64,000 nucleotides of DNA from NCBI RefSeq assembly GCF_030815865.1, contig NZ_JAUSXI010000001.1, positions 3,782,001-3,846,000 of the forward strand. Direction: 5' to 3'. The notes beneath the pieces were generated by a model, which was not told the origin of the DNA, ran no database searches, and worked only from the letters and a program-made list of their open reading frames with translations. The stretch's first letter is position 1. The number at the start of each line of letters is the position of its first letter. The DNA comes from Arthrobacter globiformis (GTDB lineage: Bacteria; Actinomycetota; Actinomycetes; Actinomycetales; Micrococcaceae). Positions 33,445-44,035 of the stretch are shown piece after piece. Position numbers and translations under genes: made by a program.

Positions 33445-36177
33445 CTAGCGCTTTTTCTTCTTCCCGTCGCGCCGGTCCTGCGAAGCGGCCTTGGCGGGGT
33501 TGCCCGAGCGGCCGGCAGCCCGGCCCTCGATCCGTGTCTCGGCTCCGCCGTCTTCCCGGGGCGCGGTGTACTGGAGCTGGGCTGACTTCTCCGGCGCCTC
33601 AAGACCGGCGGCGCGGATTTGCGGCTCGTGGTGTTCGGTATGGCCGCCAGCGGCATCGGCAACCACGACGTCCTCTGCGGGGGTGACTTCCACTTCGAGG
33701 TTGAAGAGGAAGCCGATGCTCTCCTCCCGGATGGCTTCCATCATGGACTGGAACATCGTGAAACCTTCACGCTGGTATTCCACCAGTGGATCACGCTGGG
33801 CCATGGCACGCAGGCCGATGCCTTCCTTGAGGTAGTCCATCTCGTACAGGTGTTCCTGCCACTTCCGCCCGATGACGGAGAGCACAACACGCCGCTCGAG
33901 TTCACGCATGCTCTCCGAACCGATGGCTTCCTCGCGTGCCTGATAGACCAGCTTGGCATCAGACATGATTTCTTCCTTCAGGAACTCCACGGTGATGCGC
34001 GACTTGCCGCCTGCCTCGTCGATGACATCGTGCGGCGTCACGGTGACGGGGTAAAGCGTCTTGAGGTTGGTCCAGAGCTGGTCGAAGTCCCAGTCGTCGC
34101 CGTTGCCCTCGGCGGTTGCTTCGTCGATCAGTGCGTTGATGGTGTCTTCCAGGAAGAACTGCACCTTTTCGTGAAGGTCGTCGCCTTCCAGGATCCGGCG
34201 GCGGTCGCCGTAGATGGCTTCGCGCTGGCGGTTGAGGACATCGTCGTACTTGAGGACGTTCTTGCGCTGTTCGGCGTTCCGGCCTTCGACCTGCCCCTGG
34301 GCCGAAGCGATGGCACGCGAGACCAGCTTGGATTCCAGCGCCACGTCGTCGGGCACGGAGCTGTTCATCAGCCGCTCTGCTGCGCCCGAGTTGAACAGGC
34401 GCATGAGGTCGTCGGTCAACGACAGGTAGAAGCGGGACTCGCCGGGGTCGCCCTGGCGTCCCGAGCGCCCGCGGAGCTGGTTGTCGATCCGGCGGGATTC
34501 GTGGCGCTCAGTTCCCAGCACGTACAGGCCACCCAGGCCCAGGACTTCCTCGTGCTCGTCCTTGACGGCCTTCTTCGACGCCTCCAGCGCACCGGGCCAG
34601 GCTGCCTCGTACTCGTCGGAGTTTTCCTCCGGGTCAAGTCCCCGCTGGGCGAGTTCGGCGATGGCGGTGAACTCGGCGTTGCCGCCCAGCATGATGTCCG
34701 TACCGCGGCCGGCCATGTTGGTGGCCACCGTGACCGCGCCCTTGCGTCCCGCCTGGGCCACGATCGCAGCTTCACGGGCGTGGTTCTTGGCGTTGAGAAC
34801 CTCGTGCCGGATGCCCTCCTTCGCCAGCAGGCGCGAGAGGTACTCGCTCTTTTCGACGCTGGTGGTGCCCACCAGGACCGGCTGGCCATTCTCGTGGCGT
34901 TCGGCGATGTCCCGGACGACGGCCTCGAACTTGACGACTTCGTTCTTGTATACCAGGTCGGACTGGTCGATCCGCTGCATGTCGCGGTTCGTGGGGATGG
35001 CCACCACCCCGAGCTTGTACGTGCCCATGAATTCGGCGGCTTCGGTTTCGGCCGTGCCGGTCATGCCGGAGAGCTTGTCGTACATGCGGAAGTAGTTCTG
35101 CAGCGTCACCGTTGCGAGGGTCTGGTTCTCCGCCTTGATTTCGACGCCCTCTTTGGCCTCGATCGCCTGGTGCATGCCCTCGTTGTAGCGGCGGCCGGCC
35201 AGAATACGGCCGGTGTGCTCGTCAACGATGAGGACCTCGCCGTCGAGGATGACGTAGTCCTTGTCCCGCCTGAACAACTCCTTGGCTTTGATGGCATTGT
35301 TGAGGAAGCCGATCAGGGGCGTGTTGGCGGATTCGTAGAGGTTCTGGATGCCGAGGTAGTCCTCAACCTTCTCGATGCCACTTTCGAGCACGCCGACGGT
35401 GCGCTTCTTCTCGTCGACTTCGTAGTCCTTCTCCGGCTGCAGGCGCAGGACAACCTTGGCGAACTCGCTGTACCAGCGGTTGGTGTCACCCTGGGCCGGG
35501 CCGGAAATGATCAGCGGCGTACGGGCCTCGTCGATGAGGATCGAGTCGACTTCATCGACGATCGCAAAGTTGTGGCCGCGCTGCACCAGTTCGGACTTGT
35601 CCCAGGCCATGTTGTCGCGGAGGTAGTCGAACCCGAATTCGTTGTTGGTGCCGTAGGTGATGTCGGCAGCGTACTGCTCGCGGCGGACGGACGGGTCCTG
35701 GTTTGCCAGGATGCAGCCGCTGGTGAGCCCCAGGAAGCGGTAGACACGGCCCATAAGTTCGGACTGGTATTCCGCCAGGTAGTCGTTCACGGTGACAACG
35801 TGCACGCCATTTCCGGTAAGGGCGTTGAGGTAGGCCGGAGCAGTGGCCACCAGCGTCTTGCCTTCACCGGTCTTCATTTCTGCAATGTTGCCCAGGTGCA
35901 GGGCAGCGCCACCCATGAGCTGGACATCGAAATGCCGCATGCCGAGCGTCCGGGAGGACGCCTCACGGACGGCGGCGAAGGCTTCCGGCAGGAGGTCATC
36001 GAGCTTCTCGCCATCCTGGTGGCGCGCCCGGAGCCGGTCTGTCTCTTCACGCAGTTCCGCATCGGTGAAGGTTTGGAACGAGTCTTCAAGGGCGTTAATG
36101 GAATCAGCATAGTTCCGCAGCTGCCTCAGGAGCTTTTTGTCACCTGTGCGGAGAATTTTTTCGATTAGTGATGCCAC
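33445..36177 (-). CDS. secA: Preprotein translocase ATPase SecA
   Basis: The 910-residue SecA1-type motor begins [20 protein letters not shown]. It has Walker [12 protein letters not shown], Walker [33 protein letters not shown] and [15 protein letters not shown], and the second-domain motif [13 protein letters not shown] in a slightly diverged form. It drives post-translational export through SecYEG. The C-terminal zinc-binding Cys motif found in many proteobacterial SecA proteins is absent; the tail is basic ([10 protein letters not shown]), as is usual in actinobacteria. The secA-hpf-comF-lpqB-mtrBA order is shared with mycobacteria, here with a YcaQ-type gene inserted. Confidence 0.97.
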   Translation of the reverse strand: MASLIEKILRTGDKKLLRQLRNYADSINALEDSFQTFTDAELREETDRLRARHQDGEKLDDLLPEAFAAVREASSRTLGMRHFDVQLMGGAALHLGNIAEMKTGEGKTLVATAPAYLNALTGNGVHVVTVNDYLAEYQSELMGRVYRFLGLTSGCILANQDPSVRREQYAADITYGTNNEFGFDYLRDNMAWDKSELVQRGHNFAIVDEVDSILIDEARTPLIISGPAQGDTNRWYSEFAKVVLRLQPEKDYEVDEKKRTVGVLESGIEKVEDYLGIQNLYESANTPLIGFLNNAIKAKELFRRDKDYVILDGEVLIVDEHTGRILAGRRYNEGMHQAIEAKEGVEIKAENQTLATVTLQNYFRMYDKLSGMTGTAETEAAEFMGTYKLGVVAIPTNRDMQRIDQSDLVYKNEVVKFEAVVRDIAERHENGQPVLVGTTSVEKSEYLSRLLAKEGIRHEVLNAKNHAREAAIVAQAGRKGAVTVATNMAGRGTDIMLGGNAEFTAIAELAQRGLDPEENSDEYEAAWPGALEASKKAVKDEHEEVLGLGGLYVLGTERHESRRIDNQLRGRSGRQGDPGESRFYLSLTDDLMRLFNSGAAERLMNSSVPDDVALESKLVSRAIASAQGQVEGRNAEQRKNVLKYDDVLNRQREAIYGDRRRILEGDDLHEKVQFFLEDTINALIDEATAEGNGDDWDFDQLWTNLKTLYPVTVTPHDVIDEAGGKSRITVEFLKEEIMSDAKLVYQAREEAIGSESMRELERRVVLSVIGRKWQEHLYEMDYLKEGIGLRAMAQRDPLVEYQREGFTMFQSMMEAIREESIGFLFNLEVEVTPAEDVVVADAAGGHTEHHEPQIRAAGLEAPEKSAQLQYTAPREDGGAETRIEGRAAGRSGNPAKAASQDRRDGKKKKR

Positions 36178-36261
36178 GTGAAGTTGCTCCCAGTCTCATG
36201 CTGCCGAATTCTGGCGTGATTTAGTCTACGGGAGAGTCACACGGCACGTTGCCCTGTTCCC

Positions 36262-37476
36262 TCACAGCGGATAGCCGTTAATGGCGGCCGCTACCGCGGG
36301 GGCAAGGTCCCCCGCGGGCGAGACGGCTACGCCGTCCAGTCCCAGCCAACCAGCCATCAGGTGCAGTTCGGCAGCGAGTTCGACGGCGGTGTCCGCCGGA
36401 GCGTCCGGCTCGCCGAAGCACGCCTTGGCAAGCAATAGCCCCGCTGCCCGGTCTGCCTTGAGGTCCACCCTGGCCACGATGCGGTCGCGGAGCAGGAATG
36501 GGAGCACATAATAGCCGAAGCGGCGTTTGGCCACCGGGGTGTAAATCTCGATCCGGTAGTGAAAATCGAAGAGCTCTTCAAGCCTGCGCCGTTCAAACAC
36601 CAGCGAATCGAACGGGCTGAGCAGCGCCCTGCCGGCTGCCTGGCGCGGCAGCCGGGCCTGGGCGTGGCGGTACACCTTCCGATCCCAGCCTGCCACTGTC
36701 ACCGGTTCCAGGCGTCCGGCATCAACAAGCCGCTGAACAGAGGCCGCGGCTGCCTTCACCGGGGTCCTGAAGTAGTCCGCGAAACACCGCACGGTCCCAA
36801 TACCGTGCGCCTGCGCCGCCGCATCAATGAGCCTGTCCATTGCGGACGAGGGGTCAGGTACCGCTTCGAGGTCATGCCCGGGCAAAACCTGCCGGGTCAG
36901 GGCATACTTTCGTTCGAACTGGTCCGACCTTGACGCCGACGAGACGACCCCCTCTTCAAACAAGTGCTCCAAAACGCGCTTGACGGCGTTCCAGTTCCAG
37001 CCCCAGTTGACGTGCTTACGGTCCTCAACGTGCCCGAGCCTGGCGGTGAGTTCGGCGGCCGTCATGGGCCTGCCGTCGGCGAGCGCGGCCAGGACCCTGC
37101 CGGTCACACCGGAACGCAGCCCTGGATCCATCCCTGAAGCCCCGACCCACCTGCGGTTCTGCCACACCACCAGGTCCAGGAAGTGTTCCGGCCGGATGTA
37201 GCTGGCTTCGTGCGCCCAGTACTCCATCATCCGCCGCGGGTGCCTGCCTGCCATTTGCTGGAGGATGGAGCGGTCGTAGTCGCCGAGCCTGGAAAAGAAC
37301 GGGAGGAAGTGGCTCCGGGCCAGAACGTTGACGGAATCAATCTGTACGAGTTGAATCCGGGCAAAGGTCCGGCCCACCGCCCGTGAGGTCACGGGGCCGG
37401 CGGGCCGTCCTTTGTCCAGTCCCTGGGCTGCCAGTGCGATCCGCCGGGCCTGAGAGAGGCTCAGCGATGCACCCAT
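36262..37476 (-). CDS. YcaQ/AlkX-family DNA glycosylase (HTH_42)
   Basis: The 404-residue winged-helix protein has SLSQARRIALAAQGL at its N-terminus. The motif ARIQLVQIDSVNVLARSH follows, containing the Q-hydrophobic-D (QID) catalytic triplet of the YcaQ/AlkX branch of the HTH_42 superfamily. WDRKVYRHA and LLSPFDSLVFERRRLEELFDFHYRIEIY are further family blocks. Members unhook interstrand crosslinks or excise alkylated bases; AlkZ uses QxQ instead. The substrate here is inferred from the QxD motif. It stands alone between secA and hpf, about 85 bp from secA, which makes it an insertion into an otherwise conserved gene order. Confidence 0.85.
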   Translation of the reverse strand: MGASLSLSQARRIALAAQGLDKGRPAGPVTSRAVGRTFARIQLVQIDSVNVLARSHFLPFFSRLGDYDRSILQQMAGRHPRRMMEYWAHEASYIRPEHFLDLVVWQNRRWVGASGMDPGLRSGVTGRVLAALADGRPMTAAELTARLGHVEDRKHVNWGWNWNAVKRVLEHLFEEGVVSSASRSDQFERKYALTRQVLPGHDLEAVPDPSSAMDRLIDAAAQAHGIGTVRCFADYFRTPVKAAAASVQRLVDAGRLEPVTVAGWDRKVYRHAQARLPRQAAGRALLSPFDSLVFERRRLEELFDFHYRIEIYTPVAKRRFGYYVLPFLLRDRIVARVDLKADRAAGLLLAKACFGEPDAPADTAVELAAELHLMAGWLGLDGVAVSPAGDLAPAVAAAINGYPL

Positions 37477-37505
37477 GTCAGCCCTTTCGTTGCCTGGGCA
37501 CCATC

Positions 37506-38231
37506 TTAGGCAGTTGCGGCCGCATCATCCGAGCGGTACGCAAGGATTTTCTCCTCATGCGTGTTCTCGCCGGGCTCGCAGTAATGGTCCAGGGTGATAA
37601 CCCCGTATGTCCACCCGCGGCGCCGGTACACAACCGATGGTGCGTTCGTGGCCTTGTCCACGAAAAGGTAAAAATCGTGACCGATGAGTTCCATATTGTC
37701 CACGGCGTCGTCAAGGGTGAGGGACGCGGCCGGGAACACTTTGCGGCGAATCAGAACCGGCGAGTCGCCGGCGGGGATATCGTTGTCGACGTCGTACGGC
37801 GATTTCTCAGCCGGTTCCGGAGCAGCCTGGGTGTTGTTGCTCGCTTCGACGTAGATCGGCTGGTTGGAGCTCGCCGGCTCCAGCGTTGCAGTTGCCTCGC
37901 GTACGGCCTTGGGCGTATGCCGCCCGTGGTGGACCTTCTTGCGGTCCTTGGCCCTGCGCAGCCGCTCTAGCAGCTTGTTGTAGGCGAGGTCGAACGCGGC
38001 GAACTTATCTGCGGCGCTTGCTTCGGCACGGATCACGGGGCCGCGGCCCAGGACTGTCACTTCAACCGTGAGCTGGTCACCGGTCTGCCGCGCATTTGTT
38101 TCCTTTGAAACCTTCGCGTCGACCCTCTGGACCTTGTCCCCAAGCGATTCGATCTTTGAGATCTTCTCGCCGGCATATTCGCGGAATCGGTCCGAGACCG
38201 TCAGATTTCGTCCGCTGATCATGAACTCCAT
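37506..38231 (-). CDS. hpf: Ribosome hibernation promoting factor, long form
   Basis: The 241-residue protein has an N-terminal S30AE domain (MEFMISGRNLTVSDRFREYAGEK, ~1-100). An acidic linker and the C-terminal dimerisation domain follow (IRRKVFPAASLTLDDAVDNM ... YGVITLDHYCEPGE). Long HPF dimerises 70S ribosomes into 100S particles in stress or stationary phase. The chosen ATG at 38231 follows GGAGGG at 4 bp. Upstream (38232-38410) lies an unusually AT-rich stretch containing a run of eight T on the plus strand, which probably holds its promoter. Its place between secA and comF matches M. tuberculosis Rv3241c. Confidence 0.94.
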   Translation of the reverse strand: MEFMISGRNLTVSDRFREYAGEKISKIESLGDKVQRVDAKVSKETNARQTGDQLTVEVTVLGRGPVIRAEASAADKFAAFDLAYNKLLERLRRAKDRKKVHHGRHTPKAVREATATLEPASSNQPIYVEASNNTQAAPEPAEKSPYDVDNDIPAGDSPVLIRRKVFPAASLTLDDAVDNMELIGHDFYLFVDKATNAPSVVYRRRGWTYGVITLDHYCEPGENTHEEKILAYRSDDAAATA

Positions 38232-38410
38232 GGTGCCCTCCAAATGACTTCGGTGACACGACGGCGGCACTTCCGGGGGACGATCTGATTGACAGTCGAG
38301 CCCCTTTCCGAGCCGCTATCGAAAGGTACAACTGATCTTGGTACCCATATCCGACGTTAGTTCATAGCAACAAGTTATTCATCCTTTCGCAGTTTATTTT
38401 TTTCTATGTC

Positions 38411-39328
38411 TCAGCTATGGCCCAGGTAGTCCCCAGGATACCGAGACTGCGCCGGGCCAATCGCCGCAGCGGGTGCGCGGGCGGCGGCAAGGACCACGGC
38501 GCCCCGCACAATTCCGCCGGCTTCGTGGATGGCCCGGGCAGCCTCCGCCAGGGTGGCGCCGGTAGTCAGGACGTCGTCAACAATGATGCACTCCTTCCCC
38601 CGCAGAGAGCGTCCGCGGGCGCCCCGCGCGGTGCGCATGGAGCCCCGGACCCTTCGGGACCTGTCTCCCCTGCCGAGTCCCTTCTGCCCTCCGGACAGGC
38701 CGTTTTCGGTCAAGCCAATTCCAGTTCCGCGGTTCCTGACCTTGCGCAGGGCGTCCTTATATTCCGGGCGAGGTCCGTGGAAGCGTCGCCTGACGCCGGC
38801 CAACAGCAGATGGACGGGACTGAACCCGCGTTTCCGGTACGCGCTGCCGCTGCTTGGGACCGGAATGAGGACCATAGCGTCCGTTCCCGCGTAGGCTGCC
38901 GCGAGTGCGCTGGCCAGTACCTTCGACAGCACGGTCCGCAGCTGGCCCTGGCCGTGGCGCTTGAAGGCCAGGATCGACTGTGAGAGCTCCTCGCGGTAGA
39001 TGCCCGCCGCCACGACAGGAAGGATGACAGAGCCGTCGGTGTCCATGAGCGCGGGCGCCCCGGTCTCTGCCCGGAAAGGATGGCGGGTGAGCATCCGGAG
39101 CCTGCGCTCGCAGCCGGCACACAGCGCCAGATCTTCCTTGCCGCAGCAGACGCATTCCACGGGCAGCGCGAGGGCCACGATGTCGGCCGCAGCGCCGGCC
39201 AGCAGGTCCCAGGCCTGCAGGAGGCGCTGCCGGGGCTCCCCCCGGTGCCGTGCATGCCACAGCGGCTGGGCCAGGTGGTCCGGATCGGCCGAAATCTTCC
39301 GGCCGTCTCGTGTCCTATGGCTCCCCAC
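38411..39328 (-). CDS. comF: ComF-family phosphoribosyltransferase-like protein
   Basis: The 305-residue protein has a double zinc-finger-like start (VECVCCGKEDLALCAGCERRL), then a type I phosphoribosyltransferase fold. The PRPP loop reads ECIIVDDVLTTGATLAEAAR, and the core strands include AMVLIPVPSS and RKRGFSPVHLLLAGV. ComF proteins are tied to DNA uptake in competent bacteria, but in actinobacteria the role is unknown. A GTG at 39328 is the best visible start, though its first ~35 residues are atypical and may not all be translated. It lies between hpf and lpqB as in mycobacteria (Rv3242c). Confidence 0.88.
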   Translation of the reverse strand: MGSHRTRDGRKISADPDHLAQPLWHARHRGEPRQRLLQAWDLLAGAAADIVALALPVECVCCGKEDLALCAGCERRLRMLTRHPFRAETGAPALMDTDGSVILPVVAAGIYREELSQSILAFKRHGQGQLRTVLSKVLASALAAAYAGTDAMVLIPVPSSGSAYRKRGFSPVHLLLAGVRRRFHGPRPEYKDALRKVRNRGTGIGLTENGLSGGQKGLGRGDRSRRVRGSMRTARGARGRSLRGKECIIVDDVLTTGATLAEAARAIHEAGGIVRGAVVLAAARAPAAAIGPAQSRYPGDYLGHS

Positions 39329-39417
39329 GGTTCAAGGGTGCGGCAACGGCGCCAGCCCGCCAAGGGCAAGGGGCCTTCATGTGGAAAACGCCCTACGCAG
39401 GAAAGCCTGAGGAACGG

Positions 39418-41137
39418 TCAGCCGGGGAAGGACGGGTCCGTGGGTCCCCTCAGCTGCGCCGACCACCCGTTGCCGAGCCGCTGGAAGATGCCGTCACTGG
39501 ACTGGGCGTAGATTTCCTCGGGACCGTTGCCCGCGCTGAGAGCAACCAGCCCCGGCCAGGGGGCTAGCTTCTGCGGCTGGGAGGACGCGAGCGAGAGAAG
39601 TTCAGGGGTCACGTTGGACGTCGCCACACCCTTCATCACCACGACGGTGGTGTCATTCACCCATGCGCCCTGGTCCGGATTTCCGCTGGACTGCAGGGTG
39701 ATAGGCGCCGTCAGTTCCTTCGGTGTGCCGTCGGCACTGCGGATGATCCCCGTCATCTGCACGCGTGTCTCCCCGTTCTGTTCGGAGATGACCAGTGCCC
39801 GGACCCCTTCCCTGGACACCCGGAAATCCTTCACGTTGCGGCCGGCCAGCCAGGAGGGGGTCAGCGTGACGGTCGGCACCGGTGCGCCCTGGGCCACGCC
39901 GGTGGGACGGAAGGCCGTGATTTCGGTGACGCCCTGGGCTCCGGGACCGGCGGTCCAGAGCCAGTCGTGCAGGCTGAACGAGGGGTGCGTCAGCGTGCTG
40001 CGCGTGGTCAGGGCGCGCGCGGGCTGGCCCGGCACCATCGAATAGAGGGTGCTGCGGCTGCCGTTCAAAAACGCCACCGTCTGCGAGACGGGCGACTCGG
40101 CGGGCGAACGCGGTTTCAGCACCGCCACCGGCTGCATGTCGGGCAGCGGTGACACCCTGTTGTTCTCGTACCGCACCAACTCGTTGTTGCTGATGGCGAT
40201 CTGGCGCGCGGGGGCGTTTCTGTTCTGGACCGGCGGAAGGACTGAACCGTTATCCTCCACGCGCACCAGGTCCTGGTTCGCCCTCAGCTCCACGTTGATG
40301 ACGTCCGGCTGGCTGCGGAACGTCAGGGCCAGCTGCGTCTGCATCCTCAGTCTGTCCTCGGTGGAGGCCTCGGTCAGCTCCTTGGCCGACAGGTCAACCT
40401 GGGCTGCGCCTGAAACGACGGGCACCGACTCCCTGGCAAGTTTCATTCCGGAGGGGAACGCACTGACCACGGCGCCCTTCAGATACGGGGCGGGTCCGCC
40501 GAGCAGGGCGCTCGTCATGGCCTTCACCGTTTTCTTCTTGATGAACCAGCGCACATCCGGAACGGCATAGGTGAAGCTCGGGTCATAGAAATAGATGGGA
40601 TAGGCGCCGTAGATGACCTTGAAGGTCTCCTCGGGAATGGCGGTGCCGTCCGGGATCTTGGAGATGCGCCATTCGCCGTCAACCTGCACCAGCGTCACGG
40701 GGATGTTTTCCTTGGTTCCGTCCGGCATCTGGGTGGCCACGCCGTCGGAATCCACTGAGTAAGCGACGTCCAGTTCATAGTTATAGACGCCCTCGACGCC
40801 GGTCTTCACCACGCGCTCGGAGCGGAACACCAGTGTCCGCTGGTCCGGCTTCCAGGCAACGGAGGAAGCCTGGGTCAGGTACTGCCGCGCCACGGCGTAG
40901 TCGTCCTCATACCCGCTGCCCGCCAGGTAGAAGTCCTCAACGACCGCTTCGGGACTGGACCCCGTGCGCGGCGCGACAGGAAAGAATACGGGAGCGTTGG
41001 GATTTTCCTGCGCTTTCGTCCGTACTCTTCCCAACAGGCCCGGACCTCGGAATCTGGGCGCACGATGCCAGGAACAGCAGAATGATGGCCATCAGCCCTG
41101 CGGCAAGCCCGCGGGCCGCCGGGCGCACCCGGCTCAC
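39418..41137 (-). CDS. lpqB: Lipoprotein LpqB, with apparent +1 frameshift near the N-terminus
   Basis: The main frame (39418-41034) encodes the GerMN and beta-propeller domains: [53 protein letters not shown]. It has no export signal of its own. A second frame starting at GTG 41137 encodes the signal peptide and lipobox ([20 protein letters not shown], Cys26). The two join if one base is removed from the TTTT run at 41003-41006, giving ...[18 protein letters not shown] and a 572-residue protein of normal length. LpqB works with MtrB at the cell surface in envelope homeostasis. The GTG start overlaps the mtrB stop (GTGA). Either the gene is truly frameshifted or the assembly has a one-base insertion. 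Confidence 0.85.
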
Positions 41138-43194
41138 GAACGCTCCCCCGTGCGCGCCGTCTCCGGTGTGCCCGCCGCGGCGGCCGCAGCGGGCTCGGCA
41201 TTCTTGGCCGGCGAAGCCCCAGCGGCGGGGTCCCCTGCCACAGCATCGGCGTTACCTGCGGCAGCGGAGTCCTTCGGGGCAGAGTCCGTGGGCGCAGGGG
41301 TGGCGCCGGGACCCAGCACGAGGACACTGTGGTCGCCGGGCCTGCCGAGCCCCACGTCTGCAGGTTCAAGGGGCAGCGGCGACTTTGTGATGGTGCCGCC
41401 CTGTTTAAGCGGGAGCGTGAGCCTGAAGTTGGAGCCGACCCCCGTGTTCCCCCAAGCCTGCAGCCAGCCGTTGTGCAGTTTGGTGTCCTCGGTGGCAATG
41501 GACAGGCCCAGCCCGCTGCCGCCGGTGGTGCGAGCCCGGGCGGGGTCGGCGCGCCAGAAGCGGTCGAAGACGCGGGCCGCCTCGGCGGGACTCATGCCGA
41601 TTCCGTGGTCCCTGACAGTGACGGCGACGGCGTCCGCGTTGGAGGCGACGGAGATGTTGACGGCCCGGCCTTCGCCGTGTTCGAGGGCGTTCAGGATCAG
41701 GTTCCGCAGGATGCGGTCAATGCGCCGGGAGTCCATTTCCACCACGACGCTGCCTTCCGGCGCATTCAGCTTCATCTTCGAGCCGTACTCTTCGGCGACG
41801 GGGGCCGCGCCCTCCATCACGTGCGAGATGAGCTGGACGATGTCCGTCGCCTCGGCATCGAGCATGGCAACGCCGGCGTCGAACCTGGAAATTTCCAGCA
41901 GGTCCGCCAGCAGCGACTGGAACCTCTCCACCTGGTTGTAGAGCAGTTCGGCCGACCTCTTGTTGATGGGGTCGAAGTCGTGGCGGGCGTCGTACAGCAC
42001 CTCGGCGGCCATCCGGACGGTGGTTAGCGGGGTCCGGAGCTCGTGGGACACGTCGGAAACGAACCGCTGCTGCATCTGGGACAGCGTGGCCAGCTGCGTG
42101 ATCTGCTCCTGCAGGCTCGCGGCCATGTGGTTGAACGAGGCCCCGAGGCGTGCCACCTCGTCCTCCCCCTTGACCACCATGCGTTCCTGCAGCTGGCCTG
42201 CTGCCAGCTTTTCCGAGACCACGGCGGCGTGGCTGACGGGACTCACCACGTTGCGCGTGACGTACCAGGCGATGCCGCCGATCATGAGGATCAGCGCAGC
42301 GCCGCCGGCCCAGAGGACATTCTGGATTTCGTTCAGGGTCTGCTGTGCCGTGTTGAGGTCGTAGATCAGATAGAGCTCGTAAACGGTGCCGTTGAACGTC
42401 ACCTTGTTGCCGACGGCGATGCCCGGCCGGTCTTCGGTCCCCACCGGGAACTCCGTCGACGCCCAGAACTGCTCCTTGCCGGAGTCCTGGACTGCTGCCC
42501 GGAGGTCCGGGGGGATGACGCTGATGGTCAATTGGTCGGATGCGCGCGACTCCACCCACCGATTGCGTGGCTTGGTCTGCTCCGGCATCGCCTCAAACAC
42601 GTAGCGGCGCTGGATCACCGATCCCTTGCCCTCAACAGCGTTGAGGGTGTCGTAGACGAGAGTGATCACGCTGGACTGGTCGGTGACCTGGGCGCCGTCG
42701 AACGTGTCCTGCACCTGCTTGACGTTGTAGCGGGTCTCGGACTCCGCCTGCGTCAGCCGTTCGTGGAACAGGTTGTTGGCAATCTGGTTGGACAGATAAG
42801 CGCCGACGATCGCGAACGAACTGATGGACAGCAGCAGCGTGGTCAGGACGGTGCGGAACTGCAGCGACCTGCGCCACCGCCGCTGCACGGAATGCAGCAA
42901 ATATCGGATGCCGGGAAAGATGCGGTCAACGCCGGTGCGCACCAGGCGGCCCACCCGCAGCACGACGATGAGTGCGCGGCGCCGCCAGATCCGGGCCTGC
43001 AAAGGCATTCCCGCGAGCCCGGCGCCAAAGGCGTCGGTGTGTTCAGGGCCCGGACGCGAACCGGGTTTGCGAGCGCCGTCCCGGGCGTTCTCTTCCGCGG
43101 GAGAGTCGCCGCGGGGGCCGGATCCGGATCCCACGGGCGCCTCGGGGGGATTCTGGCCCTGGGGTTCAGGACCCTGCTTTGTAGCCGACACCAC
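41134..43194 (-). CDS. mtrB: MtrB sensor histidine kinase
   Basis: The 686-residue kinase has a Pro/Gly-rich cytoplasmic N-terminus. TM1 is at ~105-125 ([19 protein letters not shown]), followed by an extracellular domain and TM2 ([20 protein letters not shown], ~295). A HAMP domain follows, then the H-box [20 protein letters not shown] and ATPase motifs ([33 protein letters not shown]). A long Ala/Pro tail ends the protein. MtrB controls MtrA and cell-wall and division genes, with LpqB as accessory lipoprotein. Its GTG lies 29 bp inside the end of mtrA and its stop overlaps lpqB, so mtrA-mtrB-lpqB form one transcript. Confidence 0.94.
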   Translation of the reverse strand: MVSATKQGPEPQGQNPPEAPVGSGSGPRGDSPAEENARDGARKPGSRPGPEHTDAFGAGLAGMPLQARIWRRRALIVVLRVGRLVRTGVDRIFPGIRYLLHSVQRRWRRSLQFRTVLTTLLLSISSFAIVGAYLSNQIANNLFHERLTQAESETRYNVKQVQDTFDGAQVTDQSSVITLVYDTLNAVEGKGSVIQRRYVFEAMPEQTKPRNRWVESRASDQLTISVIPPDLRAAVQDSGKEQFWASTEFPVGTEDRPGIAVGNKVTFNGTVYELYLIYDLNTAQQTLNEIQNVLWAGGAALILMIGGIAWYVTRNVVSPVSHAAVVSEKLAAGQLQERMVVKGEDEVARLGASFNHMAASLQEQITQLATLSQMQQRFVSDVSHELRTPLTTVRMAAEVLYDARHDFDPINKRSAELLYNQVERFQSLLADLLEISRFDAGVAMLDAEATDIVQLISHVMEGAAPVAEEYGSKMKLNAPEGSVVVEMDSRRIDRILRNLILNALEHGEGRAVNISVASNADAVAVTVRDHGIGMSPAEAARVFDRFWRADPARARTTGGSGLGLSIATEDTKLHNGWLQAWGNTGVGSNFRLTLPLKQGGTITKSPLPLEPADVGLGRPGDHSVLVLGPGATPAPTDSAPKDSAAAGNADAVAGDPAAGASPAKNAEPAAAAAAGTPETARTGERS

Positions 43195-43840
43195 GAACCG
43201 TCATTACAACTTCCGGAGCTTCCGGATCACGTTCAATCTTGGACCGCAGTCGCTGGACATGGACATTGACCAGCCGGGTGTCAGCCGCGTGCCGGTAGCC
43301 CCAGACCTGCTCAAGAAGCAGCTCACGGGTGAATACCTGCCAGGGCTTGCGTGCCAGGGCAACGAGGAGATCGAACTCGAGCGGGGTCAGTGAGATCCGC
43401 TCGTCGCCACGGCTCACCAGGTGGCCGGCGACGTCGATGGTGATGTCCGCGATGCGCAGCGTTTCGGGCGCCTTCTGGTCACCGGGGCGCAGGCGCGCCC
43501 GCACGCGGGCAACAAGTTCCGCCGGTTTAAAGGGCTTGGGCACGTAATCGTCGGCACCCGACTCCAATCCCCTGACCACATCGGAGGTGTCCGACTTGGC
43601 CGTTAGCATGACGATCGGCACGTCCGACTCGGAACGGATCTGCCGGCATACCTCGATGCCGTCCGTTCCCGGCAGCATCAGGTCGAGGAGCACGAGATCC
43701 GGCTTTGACGAGCGAAAGACGTCCAGAGCCTGTCCGCCGTCCGCGCAGAAGACGGGCTCAAAGCCGTCGTTGCGCAGGACAATGCCGATCATTTCTGCGA
43801 GCGCCTCGTCATCATCAACCACCAGAATGCGTGCCTTCAT
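43166..43840 (-). CDS. mtrA: MtrA response regulator
   Basis: The 224-residue OmpR/PhoB-type regulator has receiver residues D10/D11, phospho-acceptor D53 (LVLLDLMLPG), T80 and K102. The C-terminal winged helix reads ISLTPLEFDLLVALARKPWQ, then TRELLLEQVWGY and TRLVNVHVQRLRSKIE. MtrA is the most conserved actinobacterial response regulator and controls cell-wall hydrolases, osmotic response and replication/division genes. AAGGGA lies about 10 bp before the ATG. It is divergent from the MoxR operon across ~195 bp, so both promoters share that region. Confidence 0.96.
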   Translation of the reverse strand: MKARILVVDDDEALAEMIGIVLRNDGFEPVFCADGGQALDVFRSSKPDLVLLDLMLPGTDGIEVCRQIRSESDVPIVMLTAKSDTSDVVRGLESGADDYVPKPFKPAELVARVRARLRPGDQKAPETLRIADITIDVAGHLVSRGDERISLTPLEFDLLVALARKPWQVFTRELLLEQVWGYRHAADTRLVNVHVQRLRSKIERDPEAPEVVMTVRGVGYKAGS

Positions 43841-44035
43841 AGTTATATATTCCCTTATTGCTGTTGCTTTGTCCTATTGATGGAGTTTTCGGCGGGGCGC
43901 GTGCGGGGGCGCCGGACCCGGCAGCTGGCGGTCCGCCGCAGCCCGAACCGGGCCGGAAGCTAGGATGCCCGACGGCGGAACTATAGTCTGGAGGTGACCG
44001 GCCGTTGGCCTGTGCGCACCTTGGGGAGGAACAGG

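Noticed and set aside
33619..36168. 849-codon plus-strand open frame opposite secA
   Set aside because: It mirrors the secA codons on the other strand and has no recognisable family; long antisense frames are common in GC-rich genes.
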